DNA from: Hyphococcus luteus
Lineage (GTDB): Bacteria > Pseudomonadota > Alphaproteobacteria > Caulobacterales > Parvularculaceae
Direction of reading: 5' to 3'
DNA length: 64,000 nucleotides
NCBI RefSeq assembly: GCF_002943565.1
Contig: NZ_PJCH01000005.1
Coordinates: 124,001-188,000 of the forward strand
Shown here: positions 8,165-16,643 of the stretch, piece by piece
How positions within the stretch are numbered: the stretch's first letter is position 1
Layout: each line of letters opens with the position of its first letter
Made by a program: the position numbers and the translations under genes
The notes under the pieces: generated by a model
What the model saw: only the letters and a program-made list of their open reading frames with translations
Database searches by the model: none
What the model was told of the DNA's origin: nothing

Positions 8165-9097
8165 ATGAGTTCCGTTTTCACCATCGCCCTTCCCGTCTTC
8201 GCTGTCATCGCCGCCGGTTTCCTGGCCGGCCGGACGAAAATGTTGAACGCCGCCGACTCCGAGGTGCTCAACAAATTCGTTTTCCGCTTCACGATGCCCG
8301 CCGCCCTCTTCGGTCTGACCGCCGGCGCAACGCCGCCGGGACACAAGGATCTGATCGTGGCCCTTTCCTACGCCGCGGGCTCGCTCACCGCGGTGATGAT
8401 CGGTTATTTCCTCTCACAGCGGCTTTTCCATCTTTCGAAACAGGAAGCGGGCGCCCATGCGCTGACCTCGACTCTCGGCAACGCCGTCTTTCTCGGCCTG
8501 CCCATCGCGCTGACCATCGAAGGATGGGCGAAGCCGTTCGTTTCCATCATGCTGATCGAAGGCACGGTGATGATCACGATCCTCACCGCCCTGATTTCGC
8601 CGCGCAAGGAAGACGGCCACGCCTTAGAGCGCGCCGGCTCCTTCATCCTCGGGCCTTTGAAGAACCCGCTCATTCTCGGCATGATTTTAGGCTTCCTCTA
8701 TTCGGCGCTCGGCATACCCTTCGAGCCGCCGGTCAAAACCTTTTTCGACATTCTCGGGCGCGCGGCGGGGCCGACGGCGCTGTTCTCCCTCGGGGTTTTC
8801 CTCGCGACCCACCGGTTCCCGGCGTTCAAATCCGTCGCCGGGCGCATCAGCCTCATCGCCATCACCAAGATGGGCGTCCTGCCCTCGGTCGCGCTCAGCG
8901 CCGCCGCCCTGCTGGGCGTTCACGACCCAGAATATTGGGGCGCGCTGGCGCTTTTTGTCGCCGTGCCGTCGGGCGTCGGCTGCTTCGTGCTGGCGAGCCA
9001 GTATCGCGTCTACACAAGCGAGACCGCCGCGGCGATCGCCTTTACGATGATGCTGTCGGTGCTGACGGTGTCGGGCGTGCTGGTGGTGTTTGGCTAA
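8165..9097 (+). CDS. AEC-family (auxin efflux carrier-like) transporter
   Basis: An integral membrane protein of 310 residues with about ten hydrophobic segments. The N-terminal half opens with ALPVFAVIAAGFLAGRTKML and LNKFVFRFTMPAALF, typical of the AEC / malonate-efflux MdcF type. The inverted second half contains LGVFLATHRF and LFVAVPSGVGCFVLASQY. Substrates in this family range from dicarboxylates to unknown organic acids, so none is assigned. It is convergent with hisS, overlapping it by 4 bp at the 3' ends. Confidence 0.85.
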   Translation: MSSVFTIALPVFAVIAAGFLAGRTKMLNAADSEVLNKFVFRFTMPAALFGLTAGATPPGHKDLIVALSYAAGSLTAVMIGYFLSQRLFHLSKQEAGAHALTSTLGNAVFLGLPIALTIEGWAKPFVSIMLIEGTVMITILTALISPRKEDGHALERAGSFILGPLKNPLILGMILGFLYSALGIPFEPPVKTFFDILGRAAGPTALFSLGVFLATHRFPAFKSVAGRISLIAITKMGVLPSVALSAAALLGVHDPEYWGALALFVAVPSGVGCFVLASQYRVYTSETAAAIAFTMMLSVLTVSGVLVVFG

Positions 9098-10572
9098 CGC
9101 CTGGCCAGCACCTTCTTCACCGCTTCCACAAGCTCATCGCGCTTCACGGAAAACTGCGCGGGCTGGGCTTCGCGCCATTCGGCGTTGTCCTCGATCTGTT
9201 TTGAAAGCTCAGCGCCGAGGACGAGGTCCTTGATCTGCACCTCGCCCTTCTCGCGCTCTTCGGAGCCTTGAATGATCGCGACGGGCGCGGCGCGCTTGTC
9301 GGCGTATTTCAATTGCTTGCCGAAATTCGAGCCGCCGAGATAGACCTCGGCGCGCACGCCCGCATCGCGAAGTTCAGACGCCATCTTCTGATATTCCGCC
9401 ATCTGATCTTTTTCGAGCGCGAGCACGACCACGGGACCGTTCGCCGTTTCCTCAGCGCTTTTCTTCAATTCAAGCGCCGCCAGAAGGCGCGACACGCCGA
9501 CGGAAACGCCGACGGCCGGGACCTCGACGCCCTTGAAGCGCTTGACGAGGCCGTCATAGCGCCCGCCGCCGCCGATGGAGCCCATTTGCACCGGACGGCC
9601 CTTGGCGTCCGTTAGCCCGCTCGCAAATTCCGCCTCGAACACGGGCCCCGTGTAATAATCGAGGCCGCGAATGACCGAGCAGTCGAAGATGATCGGACGC
9701 GATGCGAAATCCGGGATCGAGGCCTTGATGCCTTGCAGCTCCGCCACGCCTTCGGCGCCGCTTTGCGTTTCGCCGAGAAGCTTTTCGATGACGCCGAGCG
9801 GATCGCCCTTGGAATTTTCCGGACCCGATTTCAGGAAGGCCAGCACGGTTTCGATCTTGGCGTCGTCGAGCTTCGCGCCGTCGGTGAAGTCGCCGCTCTC
9901 GTCTTTACGCCCCGGGCCAAACAGCAGCGCCACGCCTTCGGCGCCGAATTTGTCGAACTTGTCCATGGAGCGCATGACGGTGAGACGCGTTTCCATATCC
10001 GCTTCGTCCGACAAGCCGATCTTCTCGAAGAGGCCGTCGACGATCTTGCGGTTCGAAACGCGAATGAAAAAGTCGGACCGCGCAATCCCCGCCGCCTCGA
10101 TCACGTCGCCGAAAAGCGCGCAGATCTCCGCGTCGGCGTAAGGCGCCGGCGCGCCCACCGTGTCGACATCGCATTGCGTGAACTGGCGGAAGCGGCCCGG
10201 CCCCGGCTTTTCATTGCGCCAGACAGGGCCCATCTGATAGCGCCGGAAGGGTTTGGGGAGCGCATCGTAATGCTCGGCCACATAGCGTGCGAGCGGCGCC
10301 GTTAAGTCGTAGCGCAGGCTCATCCACTGCTCGTCATCGTCCTGCAGCGAGAAGACGCCCTGGTTCGGCCGGTCCGTGTCGGGCAGGAACTTGCCGAGCG
10401 CGTCGGTGTATTCGAAAGCCGGTGTCTCGAGCGCGTCGAAGCCCCAGGCCTCGTAAACCGCGCCGATGCGCGCCAGCATTTCGCGCTCGGCGGCGATCTC
10501 TGCGCCGAGCCGGTCGCGGAACCCGCGCGGAATGCGCGCCTTGGGACGGAATGTCTTCTGCTTTTTGGCCAT
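9094..10572 (-). CDS. hisS: Histidyl-tRNA synthetase
   Basis: A class II aminoacyl-tRNA synthetase of 492 residues that charges tRNA-His. Motif 2 reads FRRYQMGPVWRNEKPGPGRF (about residues 113-132). The histidine A motif is RGLDYYTGPVFE (about 300), and the motif 3 region is GGGGRYDGLV (about 331-340). An N-terminal RYDLTAPLARYVA block and a C-terminal anticodon-binding domain (VVVLALEKDQMAEYQKMA onward) complete the layout. The length is somewhat above the E. coli enzyme (424), as is usual for the alphaproteobacterial branch. The gene stands alone and its 3' end overlaps the AEC gene. Confidence 0.96.
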   Translation of the reverse strand: MAKKQKTFRPKARIPRGFRDRLGAEIAAEREMLARIGAVYEAWGFDALETPAFEYTDALGKFLPDTDRPNQGVFSLQDDDEQWMSLRYDLTAPLARYVAEHYDALPKPFRRYQMGPVWRNEKPGPGRFRQFTQCDVDTVGAPAPYADAEICALFGDVIEAAGIARSDFFIRVSNRKIVDGLFEKIGLSDEADMETRLTVMRSMDKFDKFGAEGVALLFGPGRKDESGDFTDGAKLDDAKIETVLAFLKSGPENSKGDPLGVIEKLLGETQSGAEGVAELQGIKASIPDFASRPIIFDCSVIRGLDYYTGPVFEAEFASGLTDAKGRPVQMGSIGGGGRYDGLVKRFKGVEVPAVGVSVGVSRLLAALELKKSAEETANGPVVVLALEKDQMAEYQKMASELRDAGVRAEVYLGGSNFGKQLKYADKRAAPVAIIQGSEEREKGEVQIKDLVLGAELSKQIEDNAEWREAQPAQFSVKRDELVEAVKKVLARR

Positions 10573-10688
10573 AGAGGCGCGGGGATAGCCGATGGCGCGG
10601 GGGGAGGCAATGCGGCAGGGACGATGCGGGGCCTTTGCAGGCTTGAAGCGGCCCGGGCATACTCGGCTCTCAAAAGGGGAGAAAAGCC

Positions 10689-11174
10689 ATGAACCTCATG
10701 AAATTGATCCGGGCGCTCCTAGGGACCGGGGCCGCGCTCATGCTCTCGGCTTGCGGCGGGCCCGTCCCGTCGGACATGTTCCTCACATTGAGCGTCTCGA
10801 CGCGCGACGTCGCGGTCAAAACCGCGATCAACGGCAAGCCCAGCGACTTCCTCTCCGGCGGCGAGGAAGGCTCCATGACCGCCTCGGCGCCCCTGAACAA
10901 CACAGTCAAAGAAGGCGAGAACGAAGCGACCTTCCTGCTTTCCGGCCGCGATCACGGGGATGACGGCGTCATCGACGCGGCGTTCCTGGCGACCCTTGAA
11001 ATCGCCGTCAAAGGCGAGATCGTCGACACGCTAGAGCCCGGCGAACGCATGATCTTCAGCCGCGAGCTCACCGAAGAAGAAGCGGCCGCGCTCGCCGGGG
11101 GCGAGAGCGTGACCATCACCGAGCGCTTCACAGTGTCGCGAGCCGCGCTCGAAGAGATGAAAGCCGGCGAATAA
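10689..11174 (+). CDS. Putative lipoprotein, unknown function
   Basis: A 161-residue protein with a lipoprotein signal: basic MNLMKLIRALLG, hydrophobic TGAALM, lipobox LSAC with Cys21. The mature part is acidic and contains no domain I recognise. It has regular beta-like stretches (VKTAINGKPSDFLSGG, EIAVKGEIVDTLEPGE) and a Glu/Ala-rich C-terminus. A GGGGAGAAAAGCC ribosome site precedes ATG 10689. It is likely anchored to the outer or inner membrane facing the periplasm. It may be transcribed together with the membrane protein that follows 115 bp downstream. Confidence 0.65.
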   Translation: MNLMKLIRALLGTGAALMLSACGGPVPSDMFLTLSVSTRDVAVKTAINGKPSDFLSGGEEGSMTASAPLNNTVKEGENEATFLLSGRDHGDDGVIDAAFLATLEIAVKGEIVDTLEPGERMIFSRELTEEEAAALAGGESVTITERFTVSRAALEEMKAGE

Positions 11175-11289
11175 AGCCGGCGCCGGTCACTTACTTTCGT
11201 CAGGTTACAGAACGGCTTCCGCGGCGTAAGGCGGGCGCCCCCTAATCAAGAGGGCCCAAGCCCCGTATCTATAAAGGAGAAACCTTCCC

Positions 11290-11730
11290 ATGACTGACGC
11301 TCATGACGCTTTTCCCTCGAGCCGGCTTTTGATGCAGCTCGGCGCCGTTTTGTTGCTGCTTGGCCTTTTGACCGGGCTCGCCGTGCCCATGGCGGCGCTG
11401 CCGCGCATGGCGCTTGCGAGCCATCTCGAAGCGATCCTCAACGGCATGCTCCTGATTATTCTCGGCGTGATCTGGACGCGGCTCGTCCTCGGTCCCCGGC
11501 AGCGCATCGCCGCCTTCTGGCTCGTCATCTACGCCGCCTTCGCGAACTGGACGGCGACGCTCATTTCCGCCTTCACCGGCGCCGCGGCGATGATGCCGCT
11601 CGCCGGCGGCGGCTCCGCCGGCGCGGCGCCGTTCGAGCTTGCGGTGGCGACGTTGCTTCTCAGCCTGACGCTCGCCATTCTGATCGGCGTCGGCCTGGTG
11701 ATTTACGGGCTGCGCCCGGCGAGAGCCTAA
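11290..11730 (+). CDS. Hydroxylaminobenzene mutase / styrene-oxide isomerase-like membrane protein
   Basis: A 146-residue protein with four transmembrane helices. It matches my recollection of the HabA/HabB hydroxylaminobenzene mutases. Landmarks are LLLLGLLTGLAVP (helix 1), the SHLEAILNGMLLIILGVIW block (about 43-61), FWLVIYAAFANWTATL (about 76-91) and a Met-Met-Pro-Leu-Ala-Gly-Gly-Gly loop near 101. HabA/HabB rearrange hydroxylaminobenzene to 2-aminophenol; related StyC isomerises styrene oxide. No nitroarene or styrene genes are nearby, so the physiological substrate is unknown. AAAGGAG precedes the ATG. Confidence 0.7.
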   Translation: MTDAHDAFPSSRLLMQLGAVLLLLGLLTGLAVPMAALPRMALASHLEAILNGMLLIILGVIWTRLVLGPRQRIAAFWLVIYAAFANWTATLISAFTGAAAMMPLAGGGSAGAAPFELAVATLLLSLTLAILIGVGLVIYGLRPARA

Positions 11731-11731
11731 G

Positions 11732-12349
11732 TTATTCCGCTTCCGGCCACTCAATCGGATCGACGCGCTCGATGAAAACAGGCTCGACGGGCACTTCCGC
11801 GTCGAAGACGCCCTTCGGGCCGGTCTCGACCTGGCCGATGGCGTCGGCGACATCCATGCCTTCGACAACGCGCCCGAAGACCGTGTAGCCGTAGATCGGC
11901 CCGATCTCGGTCACGTCATGATCGAGCTTCGGGTTGTCGCGCAAATTGATGAACCATTGCGCCTGGGCGCTGTCCGGGTCGTCACTGCGCGCCATGGCGA
12001 GGGTCCCGCGTTTATTTTTAAGTCCGTTGTCGCCTTCGTAAGGGATCGGATCGTATTTGCCGCGCTCGGTCAAAAGCCGGGAAAACCCGCCGCCCTGAAT
12101 GACGAAGCCTTTCACCACGCGATGAAAGATCGTGCGGTCATATTTGCCTTCGGTCGCATAGCGCAGGAAATTCGCAACCGTCTTCGGCGCCTTTTCCGGG
12201 TAGAGCTCAACGACGATGTCGCCCTTGGAGGTCTGGATTTTCGCGTGGGTTGCGGTTTCGTCCTGTGCATCCTGGGCGGCGCTCGCGGATGACGCCCATC
12301 CGAGGAAGCCTGCAATCATGATAATGCGGAAAACAGTCGACAGTTTCAT
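11732..12349 (-). CDS. Exported cyclophilin-type peptidyl-prolyl isomerase
   Basis: A signal peptide (MKLSTVFRIIMIAGFLGWASSASA) precedes a compact bacterial cyclophilin domain of about 165 residues. Active-site landmarks are NFLRYATEGKYD, FHRVVKGFVIQGG (catalytic Arg in FHR), KNKRGTLAMAR and QWFINLRDN. It catalyses cis-trans isomerisation of Xaa-Pro bonds, here in the periplasm. A seven-residue insert after GGGFSRLLTER is typical of the longer periplasmic form. It is convergent with the HabA-like gene, separated by 1 bp. The REP-like repeat at 12364 sits directly upstream. Confidence 0.9.
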   Translation of the reverse strand: MKLSTVFRIIMIAGFLGWASSASAAQDAQDETATHAKIQTSKGDIVVELYPEKAPKTVANFLRYATEGKYDRTIFHRVVKGFVIQGGGFSRLLTERGKYDPIPYEGDNGLKNKRGTLAMARSDDPDSAQAQWFINLRDNPKLDHDVTEIGPIYGYTVFGRVVEGMDVADAIGQVETGPKGVFDAEVPVEPVFIERVDPIEWPEAE

Positions 12350-12363
12350 TTCGTCACCTTCCT

Positions 12364-12434
12364 CCGCTCATTCCCGCGAAAGCGGGAATCCATTCATCCG
12401 AACGCTGGATCCCCGCATGCGCGGGGATGAGCGG
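12364..12434. repeat. REP-like paired palindrome, copy 2
   Basis: Two 27-bp arms (12364-12390 and 12408-12434) are inverted relative to each other with about four mismatches. The layout and outer CCGCTCAT ends are the same as in the element at 7431-7517. Outward flanking sequence is again T/A-rich (GCGGTTTTAA). It lies between the start of the cyclophilin gene and the 3' end of pgi, both on the minus strand, so it may also end the pgi transcript. Confidence 0.85.
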
Positions 12435-12444
12435 TTTTAATATT

Positions 12445-14109
12445 TCACTTCATCTTCGCGCGGACGGCGTTGACCCGGTCGATGAGCCCGTTGGTCGAGG
12501 CGTCATGGCCTTCCGCCTCTGGTTTCTCTTCGCCCGCTTTCGCGAGCTCCGGCAGGATAGTTTTCGCCAGCGCCTTGCCGAGCTCGACGCCCCATTGATC
12601 GAAGGAATTGATCCCCCATAGGGCGCCCTGACAGAAAATCTTGTGCTCATAAAGCGCGATCAGCGCGCCGAGAGTTTCCGGCGTCAGCTTTTCCATAAGA
12701 ATGGAATTGGTCGGGCGGCCGCCGGGGAAGACCTTGTGCGGCGCCAGCCGGTCGATATCGGGCGGCGCATAGCCTTCTTCTTTCAGCTCCGCGCGCGCTT
12801 CCTTTTCGGTCTTGCCCCGCATCAAGGCTTCGGTCTGGGCGAGGAAGTTCGAGAGCAGTTTTTCGTGATGATCCCCCGTCTCTTCCTGACTGACCGCCGG
12901 CGCGATGAAATCCGCCGAGACAAGGTCCGTACCCTGATGAAGGAGCTGATAAAAAGCATGCTGGCCGTTGGTGCCGGGCTCGCCGAAAATCACCGGCCCG
13001 GTCTCGCATTGAACCGCCTCCCCGTCTTTCGTGACGCGCTTGCCGTTCGATTCCATGTCCGCCTGCTGCAGGTAAGCCGGCAGGCGGTGAAGATGCTGGT
13101 CGTAAGGCAGCACCGCATGGGAGCCTATGCCGAGAAAATTGCGGTTCCACACGCCCGCAAGCGCCAGCATGACCGGCATGTTCTCGCGCAACGGCGCCGA
13201 GCGGAAATGCTCGTCCATGGCGTGGGCGCCGTGCAGAAGCTTTTCGAAATTCGCAAACCCGACCTGCAGCGCGATCGACATGCCGATCGCCGACCAGAGG
13301 GAATAACGCCCGCCGACCCAGTCCCAGAATTCGAACATGTTTTCCTCGGCGACGCCGAAGGCCTTCACCGCATAGGCGTTGGTTGAGAGCGCGATGAAAT
13401 GCTTGGCGATGTCGTCTTCGCTTGCGCCGTGAGAAAGGAACCATTGTTTCGCCGTTTCGGCGTTGGTCATGGTCTCCTGGGTGGTGAATGTTTTTGAGGC
13501 GACGATGAACAGCGTCGTTTCGGGATCAACCGCCGCCAGCGTGTCGGCGATGTGCTGGCCGTCCACATTGGAGACGAAATGGGCCTTGCGCCCCTCGATC
13601 CAGTAAGGCCGGAGCGCCTCGGTCGCCATGAAAGGGCCGAGATCGGACCCGCCGATGCCGATATTGACGACGGTCGTTAAAGGCTTGCCGGTGTAGCCCT
13701 TGCGCTCGCCCCCGTGAACGCCGTCGGCGAAGCTTTTCATCTTGGCGAGCTCGGCGCGGACTTTGCGCGAGACGTTCTCGCCGCCCACATGGTAATCGCG
13801 CTGGGAGAAATCGCGCAGGGCCGGATGCAGGACCGCCCGCTCCTCGGTCGTATTGATCGCCTCGCCCGTCAGCATGCGCTCGCGCGCGCCCTCAAGATCC
13901 GCCGCCATGGCCAGCGCGATCAGATGGTCGGCGACGTCCTCGGTGATCTTGTTCTTGGAATAATCGAGAAAAAGCCCCGCCGCCTCGATGGAATAGCGCG
14001 CGAACCGGCCCGGATCCTTTTCGAAAAGCGACCGCATGGACACGTCCTTGAGCGCCGCCGCATCGGCCTCCAGCGCCTGCCATTCCGGTGTTCCGGTGAT
14101 GTCGGTCAT
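12445..14109 (-). CDS. pgi: Glucose-6-phosphate isomerase
   Basis: A 554-residue enzyme that interconverts glucose-6-P and fructose-6-P. Signature pieces are [18 protein letters not shown] (substrate phosphate loop), [31 protein letters not shown] with the family [10 protein letters not shown] motif, the catalytic [15 protein letters not shown] (active His), and [11 protein letters not shown] near the C-terminus. The start is ATG 14109 ([10 protein letters not shown]); the open frame extends upstream to 14196 but those residues are not family-like. It stands alone, and the REP-like element lies at its 3' end. Confidence 0.96.
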   Translation of the reverse strand: MTDITGTPEWQALEADAAALKDVSMRSLFEKDPGRFARYSIEAAGLFLDYSKNKITEDVADHLIALAMAADLEGARERMLTGEAINTTEERAVLHPALRDFSQRDYHVGGENVSRKVRAELAKMKSFADGVHGGERKGYTGKPLTTVVNIGIGGSDLGPFMATEALRPYWIEGRKAHFVSNVDGQHIADTLAAVDPETTLFIVASKTFTTQETMTNAETAKQWFLSHGASEDDIAKHFIALSTNAYAVKAFGVAEENMFEFWDWVGGRYSLWSAIGMSIALQVGFANFEKLLHGAHAMDEHFRSAPLRENMPVMLALAGVWNRNFLGIGSHAVLPYDQHLHRLPAYLQQADMESNGKRVTKDGEAVQCETGPVIFGEPGTNGQHAFYQLLHQGTDLVSADFIAPAVSQEETGDHHEKLLSNFLAQTEALMRGKTEKEARAELKEEGYAPPDIDRLAPHKVFPGGRPTNSILMEKLTPETLGALIALYEHKIFCQGALWGINSFDQWGVELGKALAKTILPELAKAGEEKPEAEGHDASTNGLIDRVNAVRAKMK

Positions 14110-14231
14110 GGAATAATCCTCTGGGAAGCCGCCGCCGGCCATCGAACGGGGCGGCGTTTTTTCAAAACTGATAGGGATTTTACACGTCTTCCTCAACGCG
14201 TTTTAAACCAAAAGGCGGTAAACAGGCGTTC

Positions 14232-14411
14232 ATGCAAGTCTCCGCCGCCGCCCGCTCCGCCCTTTTCAAACGCGCGCTCCTGAATCTCGCCGCTATCGCC
14301 GCGGTGACCGCGATTTTCGCCCTCAAAGAGGCAGAATGGGAAAAGCGCGCGGTGATCGAGCAGAGCCATGCGCCGAAGCTGGCCGAAGCCCGCGCCGATT
14401 TAGACTCCTGA
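14232..14411 (+). CDS. Putative small single-pass membrane protein (59 aa)
   Basis: The frame runs from ATG 14232 to TGA 14409-14411. Translation starts MQVSAAARSALFKRALLN, then a hydrophobic segment (about residues 16-31, LLNLAAIAAVTAIFAL), then a charged helical tail ending LAEARADLDS. This looks like a tail-out single-pass peptide. It is divergent from pgi and its last 12 bp overlap the 3' end of dsbD on the other strand. Codon use fits the neighbours. I do not recognise the family, and the frame could be fortuitous. Confidence 0.4.
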   Translation: MQVSAAARSALFKRALLNLAAIAAVTAIFALKEAEWEKRAVIEQSHAPKLAEARADLDS

Positions 14412-16511
14412 GACCGCCTCGATGACGGCCTTTTTGCCCAGAGGCAGGGGCAAGACGTCCGGCGCGCCGTCCTCCCCGTAATAGACGTAAAGCGGCACGC
14501 CGCTCGCCCCAAAGCTTTCCAGCGCCTCGGTGATCTCCGGATCGCGCACGGTCCAGTCCGCCACCATGAAGACCGCCCCCGCTTCGTCAAAGGCGCGGGC
14601 GACGGCGGGGTCCGAGAAGACGGTGAGCTTGTTGAACTGGCAGGTGACGCACCAGGCGGCGGTGAAATCGATGAAAACCGGCGTTCCTTCGGTGCGATAG
14701 TCCTCGATCGCTTCAGGGCTGAAGGGAACGGCCGTCATCGCGCCATAGGCGCCCGCTTCATCCTGAACGGCCGGCGCGGTCTGAAGCCGCGCGAGCGGCG
14801 CGAGCGCCGCGAGAACGGCGATGGCGGAGATAATCCGCAAGACCAGCGCGCCCGTCCCTTCCCTCTTGCTCTTTTCAAAACTCCAGGCGGCGAAAGCGAG
14901 CAGCACCGCCCCGGACAGTACGACAGCGAGCCCGCCGCCCGTCGCCTGCTGCGCCAGCACCCAGAGGAAATAGGCGGCGGCGGCGAAGACCGGGAAGGCC
15001 AAAAGCTGCTTGAAGACGGCCATCCAGGGACCGGGCTTCGGCAGGCGCCGCCCGAGCCCCGGAACGAAGGACAGGAGGAGGTAAGGCGCGGCGAGCCCGA
15101 GGCCCAGCGCCGCGAAGATCGCAAGACCGGTCAGAGGCGGCAGCAGCAGCGCCGCCCCCATAGGCGCGCTCAACAAGGGACCGATGCAAGGGGCGGCGAC
15201 GACCACGGCGAGAACGCCGGTGAAGAACGCGCCCACGGCGCCTTTCTTCGCGGCAAGCCCCTGCCCCGCCCCGGCGACGCTTTCGCCGGCGGAAAACAGC
15301 CCCGCCAGATTAAGGCCCACCCCTAAAAGCACATAGGCCGAGAGCGCCGTCACGATGGGGGACTGGAGGTGAAAGCCCCAGCCGAGCTCTTCGCCGCCGG
15401 CGCGCAAGGCCAAGAGGACCCCGCCGATGAGGAGGAAGCTCGCCAGCACGCCCGCGGCGTAAAGCGCGCCATGAGCCCGCGCGACGCCCGGATGCTCCCG
15501 CGCGCTTTCCATAAAGGCCGCCGCCTTGATGAACACCACCGGAAAGACGCACGGCATGATGTTCAAAAGAACGCCGCCGAAGAACGCGAGCGCCAGGAGC
15601 GCCGGCACCCCGAGCCCGCCGGCGAGGGTCGGCGCTGCGCTTGCGGGCGCCGCTTTTTCCGCCGGCTTTTCGATAGGCCCGGAAAGCGGCGCGCTGAGCC
15701 AGACGCCGCGGCGCCCTTGCGGGCCATCAAAGGCGAGCACGCCGTCGAGCGCGGCGCCGTCAAATGTCTCTAACCAGCCCGGCTGCATGGCAATGCGCGC
15801 TTCGCCGTCCCTGACGCCGATCTCCTGCGGCGCGGCGGCTTCGACCAGGCCTTCCGGCGCCGGGAAGAAAAACGCAGCTTCCGGATCGAGGCCGGCGGGC
15901 GCCGAGGCCGTCAGCACATAGCCGCCATCCGCAACGGAAAACCCTGCTTCCTTGTCGCCCTCATCGGGCAGTTTCGCCCGGGCTTTCGCGAACAGTCCCG
16001 CATGGGCCGCATCGGACGCAGCCGCTTCAACCACAGGCAGGGAGAAGGAAAAACGTCCGTCTTCGGGCACACAGATGTCCTCGCAGGTCTGCCAGGACGC
16101 ATCGATGGCGATCTCGATATCGTCGCCGGGCCGCGCATCCGCCGGCGCCGTCACGGGGATGAGAAAAACCGGCGCGCCTTCATGGGCGTAGCTCGCCAGC
16201 GGGCCCACGGGAATATAGTCCGGGACCGGATGAAGCGGCGCGCCCGCGACAAAGCCTTCGGGCATTGTCCATGTCAGCCGCAGGGGCATCCCCGCCGAGC
16301 CGGGATTGATCCAGAAGACGTGCCAGCCGGGCTTTAACTCCTGGCGAAGGGCGAACCACAAGGTCTCGCCGGGAACGAAGCCCTGGCTTTCGGGAATGAT
16401 CTCGGTTTTCGCCGTATACTCGTTTTCGACGACCGTCTGCGCGTATGCGCCGGCCCCGGCGCAATAGACGGCGCAAAAAAGAGCGGCGATGAGAAAGAAG
16501 CGGCGGATCAT
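14400..16511 (-). CDS. dsbD: DsbD-family thiol:disulfide interchange protein
   Basis: A membrane protein of 703 residues that carries reducing electrons from cytoplasmic thioredoxin to the periplasm. After a signal peptide (to AGAYA) comes an N-terminal periplasmic domain with the Cys pair CEDIC (about 142-146). Then come eight or so TM helices with the redox cysteines in IMPCVFPVVF and AAPCIGPLLSAP. A C-terminal thioredoxin-like domain carries DFTAAWCVTCQFN (about 616-628). All three Cys pairs are intact. The layout also fits the related ScsB proteins, so the partner could be a ScsC-type isomerase instead of DsbC; none is nearby. Confidence 0.88.
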   Translation of the reverse strand: MIRRFFLIAALFCAVYCAGAGAYAQTVVENEYTAKTEIIPESQGFVPGETLWFALRQELKPGWHVFWINPGSAGMPLRLTWTMPEGFVAGAPLHPVPDYIPVGPLASYAHEGAPVFLIPVTAPADARPGDDIEIAIDASWQTCEDICVPEDGRFSFSLPVVEAAASDAAHAGLFAKARAKLPDEGDKEAGFSVADGGYVLTASAPAGLDPEAAFFFPAPEGLVEAAAPQEIGVRDGEARIAMQPGWLETFDGAALDGVLAFDGPQGRRGVWLSAPLSGPIEKPAEKAAPASAAPTLAGGLGVPALLALAFFGGVLLNIMPCVFPVVFIKAAAFMESAREHPGVARAHGALYAAGVLASFLLIGGVLLALRAGGEELGWGFHLQSPIVTALSAYVLLGVGLNLAGLFSAGESVAGAGQGLAAKKGAVGAFFTGVLAVVVAAPCIGPLLSAPMGAALLLPPLTGLAIFAALGLGLAAPYLLLSFVPGLGRRLPKPGPWMAVFKQLLAFPVFAAAAYFLWVLAQQATGGGLAVVLSGAVLLAFAAWSFEKSKREGTGALVLRIISAIAVLAALAPLARLQTAPAVQDEAGAYGAMTAVPFSPEAIEDYRTEGTPVFIDFTAAWCVTCQFNKLTVFSDPAVARAFDEAGAVFMVADWTVRDPEITEALESFGASGVPLYVYYGEDGAPDVLPLPLGKKAVIEAVSGV

Positions 16512-16594
16512 GGTCCCCCTTGGTAGCGGGCGGCGGGTCTCGCGCCAATATCCGCCGGGCGCTGCAAAACGCCGCTCGCCGGAAGGTGAACATG

Positions 16595-16622
16595 AAAAAA
16601 CCGGGCCTTTCGGGCCCGGTTT
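16595..16622 (-). terminator. Rho-independent terminator after sapC
   Basis: Read on the minus strand: AAACCGGGCC, short loop, GGCCCGG, then TTTTTT. It lies 22 bp past the sapC stop codon and separates sapC from dsbD downstream. Confidence 0.9.
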
Positions 16623-16643
16623 CGCCGGCGGATCGCCGAAATC

